Assembly: GCA_963704535.1 (NCBI GenBank)
Contig: OY969916.1
Span: 3,038,001 to 3,102,000, forward strand
Origin: G963704535 sp963704535
GTDB lineage: Bacteria; Chloroflexota; Chloroflexia; Chloroflexales; Roseiflexaceae
Reading direction: 5' to 3'
DNA length: 64,000 nt
The notes below the pieces were generated by a model. The model worked only from the letters and a program-made list of their open reading frames with translations. It had not been told where the DNA came from and did no database searches. Positions 56,101-61,000 of this stretch are shown one piece after another. Numbering within the stretch: the stretch's first letter is position 1; each line of letters begins with the position of its first letter. The position numbers were made by a program, and so were the translations under genes.

Positions 56101-57894
56101 CAGCACTGGTTGGGCGATCGCCGTGTTGCCGAGCAGCTCCGGCGCCGCTTCGCCGTCCGGCGGGTAGAGGTAGCGCCGGTACTCGACGTCGGTCAGCTCG
56201 GTGGCCTGCGCCAGGCACGCGTCGATCGTGTCGCGAAAGATCGGCTCTCGGCGATACAGATCGCGCCCCATGTTGGCGTACTGTTTGCCCTGGCCGGCAA
56301 ACAGAAACACAAACCGCGGCTTCTGCTCAGTCACGTGGTCCCACACGCCGCGTGTGGCACTCCCATCGAGCATTGGCAGCAACTCGTTAACTGTGCCGGC
56401 GACAAAGGCTTTGCGATGGGCGAAATGGCTGCGGCCCAGTTGGAGGGTATAGGCGACATCGCGAAGGTTCGCCTGGGGATGAGCGCCGAGATACTCCCGG
56501 AACGACTGTTGCAGCCGCTGGAGCGCGGTTGCCGTCTTTGCCGAGAGCACGACTACATTCTCAGTGTTGCCGGCCCTCTGCGCCTGCTGCGGGGGCGCCT
56601 CGCGTAAGACGATATGCGCGTTGGTTCCGCCGACGCCAAAGCCGCTAACCCCGGCGTAGCGAGACCCGTCCGGCGCTGCCCAGGGGCGCGGCGCGGTAGG
56701 CACATAAAAGGGGCTGCTCTCAATCTCCAGCTCGGGATGCGGGGTCTCGAAGTTGATCGACGGGAAGAGTGCGCGATGCTCCAGGCTCAGCGCGGCTTTG
56801 ATCAACCCGGCAACACCGGCCGCGCTATTGGTATGCCCGATGTTCGATTTCACCGACCCGATCGCGCAGTACGGCGCCTGACCGGTCGGAAACACGCGGC
56901 GCAGCGCCTCAAGCTCGATATTATCGCCGATCGGCGTGGCCGAGCCATGGGTCTCGATATAGCCGATCTCTTCCGGGTTGACCCCGGCCACCTGCTGGGC
57001 CAGCCGGATGACCTCGGCCTGGCCGATCACGCTGGGAGCGGTAAAGCCGACCTTGGAGCGGCCATCGTTGTTGATTGCCGAGCCGGCGATCAGCGCGTGG
57101 ATGGTGTCGCCGGCCGAAATCGCGTCATCGACCCGGCGCAGCACCACCAGCCCCAGCGCATCGCTGATCACTAATCCATTCGCGTCGGCGTCAAAGCTTC
57201 GGCAGCAGCCGTCGGGCGAGAGGTGCATGCCCTTTTGATACATGTAGCCAGACTTGTAGGGGTAGGTCGCGCACACTCCACCGGCCACCGCGATGTCACA
57301 TTCGCCGCTCAACAGCGCCTGGCAGGCGATGTAAATCGTCACCAGCGATGTCGAGCAGGAGGTAAACAGGGCCACACTGGGGCCGCGCAGGTTCAGCTTA
57401 TAGGCCACCCGCGTCGCCATCAGATCTTTATCATTCAGCAGCGACTTGGTAAACGGATTCAGCACCGACTGATCATCGGCAAGAAAGGTCAGCGCCTCCC
57501 ACAGCGGGTTAGGCGTCCCGCCGACATACAGCCCGATCAGCCCGTCGAACCGATCGGGGGCATAGCCGGCGGTCTCCAGGGCTTCCCAGACGCCCTCGTG
57601 AACCAGGCGCATCTGCGGGTCCATGATCAGCGCCTCGGTCGGAGTATAGTCGAAAAACTCGGCGTCGAAATACTCGCCGTCCTCGATCAGACCTTTGGCT
57701 TTCACATAGTCGGGATGCTGGAGCAGTTCCTGCTCGACGCCATGCTGGGCAAGCTCTTCATCGCTGAAGAACGAGATCGCCTGGCGGCCCTCTTTGAGTA
57801 ATGCCAGAAATTGCTCGACCGAGCTGGCTCCGGGGAAGCGCCCGGCCATGCCGATGATCGCGATATCCAGCCCGCTGCGGTATGTGCCATCCAT
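50149..57894 (-). CDS. M2: hybrid PKS-NRPS, KS-AT-KR-PCP-C-A(Val)-PCP
   Basis: 2581 residues. KS has Cys180 (SCSTSL), ETHGSAT and KSNIGH. AT has GYSFG with Ser623; its HAFH position reads HAAH, so it is active-looking but its extender choice is less clear (malonyl favoured). KR has GGLGRIG and Tyr1305. PCP has Ser1458 (LGGDSL). C has HHIITDG near 1641. A has TSGSTGEPKG near 2109, with pocket residues D-A-F-W-L-G-G-T-F-K read by eye, almost identical to the valine code DAFWIGGTFK. PCP has Ser2513 (IGGTSL). There is no epimerase or thioesterase. It should add one beta-hydroxy ketide and then valine. AAGGAACG before the ATG is a good ribosome binding site. A heptamer palindrome is translated between ERFVPSP and YKTGD of the A domain. 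Confidence 0.96.
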   Translation of the reverse strand: MDGTYRSGLDIAIIGMAGRFPGASSVEQFLALLKEGRQAISFFSDEELAQHGVEQELLQHPDYVKAKGLIEDGEYFDAEFFDYTPTEALIMDPQMRLVHEGVWEALETAGYAPDRFDGLIGLYVGGTPNPLWEALTFLADDQSVLNPFTKSLLNDKDLMATRVAYKLNLRGPSVALFTSCSTSLVTIYIACQALLSGECDIAVAGGVCATYPYKSGYMYQKGMHLSPDGCCRSFDADANGLVISDALGLVVLRRVDDAISAGDTIHALIAGSAINNDGRSKVGFTAPSVIGQAEVIRLAQQVAGVNPEEIGYIETHGSATPIGDNIELEALRRVFPTGQAPYCAIGSVKSNIGHTNSAAGVAGLIKAALSLEHRALFPSINFETPHPELEIESSPFYVPTAPRPWAAPDGSRYAGVSGFGVGGTNAHIVLREAPPQQAQRAGNTENVVVLSAKTATALQRLQQSFREYLGAHPQANLRDVAYTLQLGRSHFAHRKAFVAGTVNELLPMLDGSATRGVWDHVTEQKPRFVFLFAGQGKQYANMGRDLYRREPIFRDTIDACLAQATELTDVEYRRYLYPPDGEAAPELLGNTAIAQPVLFCFEYALARLLMHFGIRPSAMVGYSFGEITAACLAEVVSLKDAIRLVVLRGQFMGDTPAGAMLSVPLPEHDLAPLLDDGLAVAVDNGDSCIVSGARPAIDALHARLRSRHILCIPLAGTHAAHSALLHEAAERLGGRIAAISFQPPAIPFVSSVSGTWIADQEATDWRYWAGHMLKPIRFYQAILTLLAEDRYTFIEVGPGRDLANIVERFARSHELPAETVDLVRPEALRAADTTFFLHRLARLWTLGAEVQWQNLYADERRARVPLPTYPFEKQLYRLGKSVADIKTPRTGDSRHPDIAGWFYTPTWRRAALADPAPGVREPGDAWLVLAERHPLYDQVARRLAHLGQTAILVEPGDRFEQVGAAHFRLDPVRPADYLTLVDELQRQGRMPRQLLHLWPLAQAATGSAAAFVQAQRTGLYSLVYLLQAIERSASAAPLKVMVVTGGLQEVTGEEQLRPEHAPLLGALKVINQEFTRITCCAVDTQVPHDGGPATERLAARLIDEFRSGFRDAEIAYRGTYRWVKDYEPVAVQPVAGRAGIRAGGVYMITGGLGRIGVKLALHLARRYAAKVAIISRSIPSEQAPAPEEPERHGAKLARTEQLRQQPGIMLLAADVADKAQMAAVIATIERELGAINGVIHAAGITGKATSRAILDSRQADFEDQFAPKVYGTYVLEELLSDRRLDFCVLLSSLSPILGGLGYGGYAAANSFLDAFTYHHNRTSAQQWLSVNWETWVDEQATDAPDASLGAQNARLALRGDEGLETFERVVGYSRSTQVVISTGALGARIKQWGMRELPPPHSGAAQLSQLAHPRPRLATAYVAPRTPSEHKLNALWQAVLGIKEIGVQDHFFELGGDSLKLLNAIGAIYREFHVEIPVVEFFNHPTIEYIARKLDQQALQTYWAIPPAPHRDAYALSSAQQRLYYLHSLDPSSTTYNEITVFILKGRLDRQRVERALRRLIDRHEALRSSFELRDNRPVQIVHETVDFQIETLVASDAALDTASDAAIGAVIKPFALDRPPLVRGTLLDIGNDKHVMVLDMHHIITDGVSEGIVVREFMSLYNNAPLQPVKVQYKDYAEWQHRARSETDPRDHEQYWLNKLGGGVPPLNLPLDYPRPALQRFEGKSLDFTIDAAQTAALKTLAQRESVTLYMVFLTLYVLFLHKISGDEDFAVGTATSGRSHPDLQDTIGMFVNTLVVRPRCRADWSFTQLLQAVKTEVLDIFQHQDYQFDDLVEKLAIKRDFSRNPLFDAMFVWQNMDVSTMEIEGLTLIPFEYHDRSAKFDLTLMGYELADEIYLKFEYSTHLFKEDTIVRFTRCMRRLIQVVVHDAAQPIRAVALNSPDEQRIILADWNMAAAGIAEDASIDGAFEAQARRLGDRVAVVGQGGVITYRELDERSNQLARQLLALGVRKHSAIGVALEPSIDLLIGILGILKAGGVYVPIDIAYPEARKNYLLDDSAAEVVLTATHYHWAGLERRPTIDMDRRTYAALDPGRIARERSKHDPCYVMYTSGSTGEPKGVVIPHRGVLRLVVSPSFVTFEPDDRILQTSSPVFDASTFEYWGALLNGLTLHLATKETILDPQRLEQLIKAQHITIIWLTSSLFNQLCQQNKRIFETLRYLLVGGDVVSPRYVSILQESYPALKLVNGYGPTENTTFSTCFLIDSAERPTVPIGRPITGTQVYILDAYGAPQPVGIPGELCVAGDGLAHGYLGRPDLTAERFVPSPWSVVRGQLQRTTDHGQLTTDNRLYKTGDRARWLPDGTIEYLNRLDDQVKIHGFRIEPGEIEIQLQRHPAVDGAVVVVRETPKAERYLCAYYVSRRDLDPVDLKRFAIETLPYYMVPAYVIRLAHIPLTVNGKVDRAGLPLPEIPAPAAASRPRTTVERQLAALWSQTLGIAEDAIGIDQNLFDIGGTSLTIIELSSRIQEAFATQLPVALLFQYPTIQSLAEYLQQADDATPAPAPAAGGERDRSRLLRRRAQVAE
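50857..50926 (-). repeat. GTTGTCC/GTCAGT-type palindrome translated inside the A domain of M2
   Basis: On the plus strand, GTTGTCAGTGGTCAGTTGTC-type units run into the complementary GACCACGGACAACTGACC-type units, with the turn at TTGCAA. It is in frame and occupies the same A-domain loop as the insert in M4. It belongs to the same sequence family as the insert at 62991 in M1. Confidence 0.88.
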
Positions 57895-57914
57895 CCAGCG
57901 TTCCTTATTTTTTT

Positions 57915-58002
57915 AGTGTGACCACAATCTGTGGGAGGGAGAGGCTTTGGGGAGGGCCACCCTCCCCAAGCCCCACCCGTTCCCACGAATTTTGTTCACA
58001 CT
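57915..58002. repeat. Hairpin element between M1 and M2
   Basis: The outer repeat AGTGTGACCA (57915) pairs with TGTTCACACT (57993-58002) at 9 of 10 positions. The inner stem CTTTGGGGAGGG / CCCTCCCCAAG spans 57945-57970. It sits immediately downstream of the M1 stop and just upstream of the M2 ribosome binding site. Confidence 0.8.
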
Positions 58003-58003
58003 T

Positions 58004-61000
58004 TTATTTCTTTCGCAGCGCCAGGCGCATCCGCGCGCTGTTTCTGCCCATATCGATCTGCTCCGATCGGTCGCGCCCGGCATCGGCCAGCGGCTCCGCG
58101 CTGGCCAGGTGCGCCGCCAGCGTGCTGATGGTTGGGTAGGTAAAGAGCTTGACGATCGGGATGTTCCGGTTCAGCTTCTGGCGCAGGTTGTGGCTGAGCT
58201 GGATCACCGAGAGCGAGGTAGCCCCAAGCTCGAATAGATTATCGTTGACACCGATAGCGTCGATCCCAAAGAACTCGCGCCAGACCTGCGTGATCAGCTC
58301 TTCCAGGTCGCCGGCCGGGGCCAGGAAGGCGCTTGATAGGCGTGGGCGCGGGTCGGACCGGGGCTGTGGCCGCTCCTCGGCGTCGAAGCGCAGGTGGACC
58401 CACTGGTCGAGCCGCCGGTCGAGCTGCCCCGACGAGACTACCACCTGCTCGTAGGCTGGGTGGGCCACGATGCGCCGGAACGCCTCAATGCCTTCGTCCG
58501 GCCGCATGGCGAACTCCTGGATCTCGGCCTCGAAGCCAAACAGCTTTTGATTGGTCGGGACATCCCACGTTTCCCAGTTGACCACCTGCCACTGCGCCGG
58601 CAGGCGCTGATTATGCTGGAGCGTAAAAGCATCCATGAAGACATTCGCCGCCGCATAGGCCGCAAATCCCAGGCCGCCCAGCACCGACGATGTCGAGGAC
58701 ATCATGACGCAGAAATCCAGCTCCCGATCGCCAAGCGCTTTCTCCAGGGCGATCGGCCCCTCCAGCTTGGGTCGCCATTGCTGCCGGCACTCGTCGATCG
58801 TCAGGTCGCCGATCGCCTGAAAGAGGCTCGGCCCTTTCTCGGCCGCGGCGTAGACGACGCCGTCGAGCCGCCCATAGCGCGTCTGAATCTGCTCCACCAC
58901 GGCCCTCATCTGCGCTTCGCTGGTCGCGTCCGCCGGCATAAGGCAGACTTCGCCGCCAAGCTGCTCGACCTCCAGCAGCCGGCTGATTTTGTGCTTGACC
59001 GGCACGGCCACATCGTCGCGCTCCAGCCAGGCGCGCCACTCGTCGCGCGGCGGCATCGGCGTTCGCCCGACCAGGACGAGCCGGGCCTGGACCTGGCGGG
59101 CAAGGAACTGGCTGAGTTCCAGCCCGATGCCGCCCAGCCCGCCCACGATCAGGTATACCCCCTGCGGGCGCAGACGGTCCACCGTGGGCGAGGCGAGCTT
59201 GACCTGTTTGTAGGCGCGTGCCCAGCGCCCTTGGCCCCGGTAGGCGATGCTGCGGTCGGCCACTTCGGTACAGATCTCGTCGTAGATGCGCCGCGCCAGG
59301 CGCTGCTCCCGCCAGCCGGCGGATGGCGGTAGGAAGATATCGATATGCCGGCTGCGTAACCAGGGAATTTCTTGTGAGATGACCATGCACGCGGCAGACA
59401 GCATTGCGTAGCCGGGCTGTACCTCTTCGCCATCGGCGACGAGCCAACCGGCGGGGGTGAGCACATTGAGCTGGGTCTGGCCGGCGGCGGAGCGCGTGTT
59501 GAGCGCCTGAGCCAGCAGGATGACGCTGAGATAACCCAGGTCGAGCGGTTGCCCCTCATGGCTCTGCTGCTCGCCGATGCTCCAGGCGTGCAGGATATTG
59601 GCCGGGAGGCCATGCGCCCGTTCGATCTCATCCAGCAGCCAAACGTAGGCCGGCGCATCCGCTGGCCTGATCGTGTAGGTCGTCTCGGTCAGCCTGGCGC
59701 TACTTGTTCCCGGCTGAACCACAATTGTCGCGACCCCGCGGCCGCGAACCAGGTCGATCAGCGCGGATGTGAAGGGCGCGCCAGTGGCGAAGATCAGCCA
59801 GGGGCCGCCATCGGCGATCGGCGGGCCTTGCAGCGGCGTGTAGTCCCAGCCGGGAACGTAGAACCAGTCGGCAATATCCGGCTGCTTTGTTATGCGCGGG
59901 CTGGGTGTGTCGGGCCGGGCCGGCTGGAGGAACGACGGCGCTGAGGTCCAGTATTCCTGGTGTTCGAAAGGATAGGTCGGCAGCGAGATGCGCCGGTAGG
60001 CCGCCTCTCCTTCGGAGATCTTCCCAAGGTCAAGGGGCACCCCGCGCTCCCATAGCCGCCCCAACAGGCTCAGCCAGACCGCGCCCTGATCATCCGTGGA
60101 ACGGCCCTCCGGCGCGGCGAGGCCAACCGACGCGATCCCCCGGATATCGAGCGGCCTCGGGCCGACCAGGACGACGCCGGTCGCTTCTGCGGGCGGGAAA
60201 AGGGCGGCGATTGTGTCGGCCGGCGCCGTCTCCTGGAGGAGCGGGCTTAACCAATACGCGCGGTCCATCGCCGCCTGGCACGTGATCCAGCTTTGCTCAC
60301 GGTTGGAGTAGAACGGGAGCGCCGGCTCGCCAGGCGTGAGCGCTTCAAGCCGGGCGCCGGCCCGTATGGCGGCGGGGCTTTGGCGCAGGGCCAGCGCCAG
60401 CGCATCCTCGATCGGCAAGACGCCCGCCAGGCAGGCGCAGAAGAACTCGCCCATCCCAAGGCCGACATAGGCGGCCGGCACGACTCCCAGCGTGAGCAGC
60501 CAGCGCGCAACGGCGTACTGGTATACCAGGCTCACGATCCCCGCCAGCTCCAGCGCCTCGACGCGACTCTGCCAGTCCGGGCCGTCGAGCGGCACGCCGC
60601 GCGGATCGATCCGCGCCAGTTCGTCGATCAGCTCGAAGCAGCGCTCGATCTCTTGCCTTACCATGGGCTGCTGCCCGTAGGCGGCCAGCTTTGCCGGCGT
60701 ACCGGCGCGGCCTCCCGGCTCGAAGACATAGACGAGCCGGGGGCTATCGATTGCGGATGAGCCGGCGGGGATGTCCTGCGCCATCGCCTGCGCCAGCTCG
60801 GCGCGGGTCTGTTCGCTCGTGGCGCAAATGAACGCCTTACGGTACGCCAACGCCTCGCGCCCCACCCGGAGCGTATAGGCCAGGTCGCCAATGTCGACAT
60901 CGGGCCGCTGGGTGAGAAACGCATGCAGCCGGGCATACTGCCGGCCGAGCGCCGCCTCGGTTTTAGCCGAGACCAGCAGCAGGTGGCTGGCCTGGCCTGA

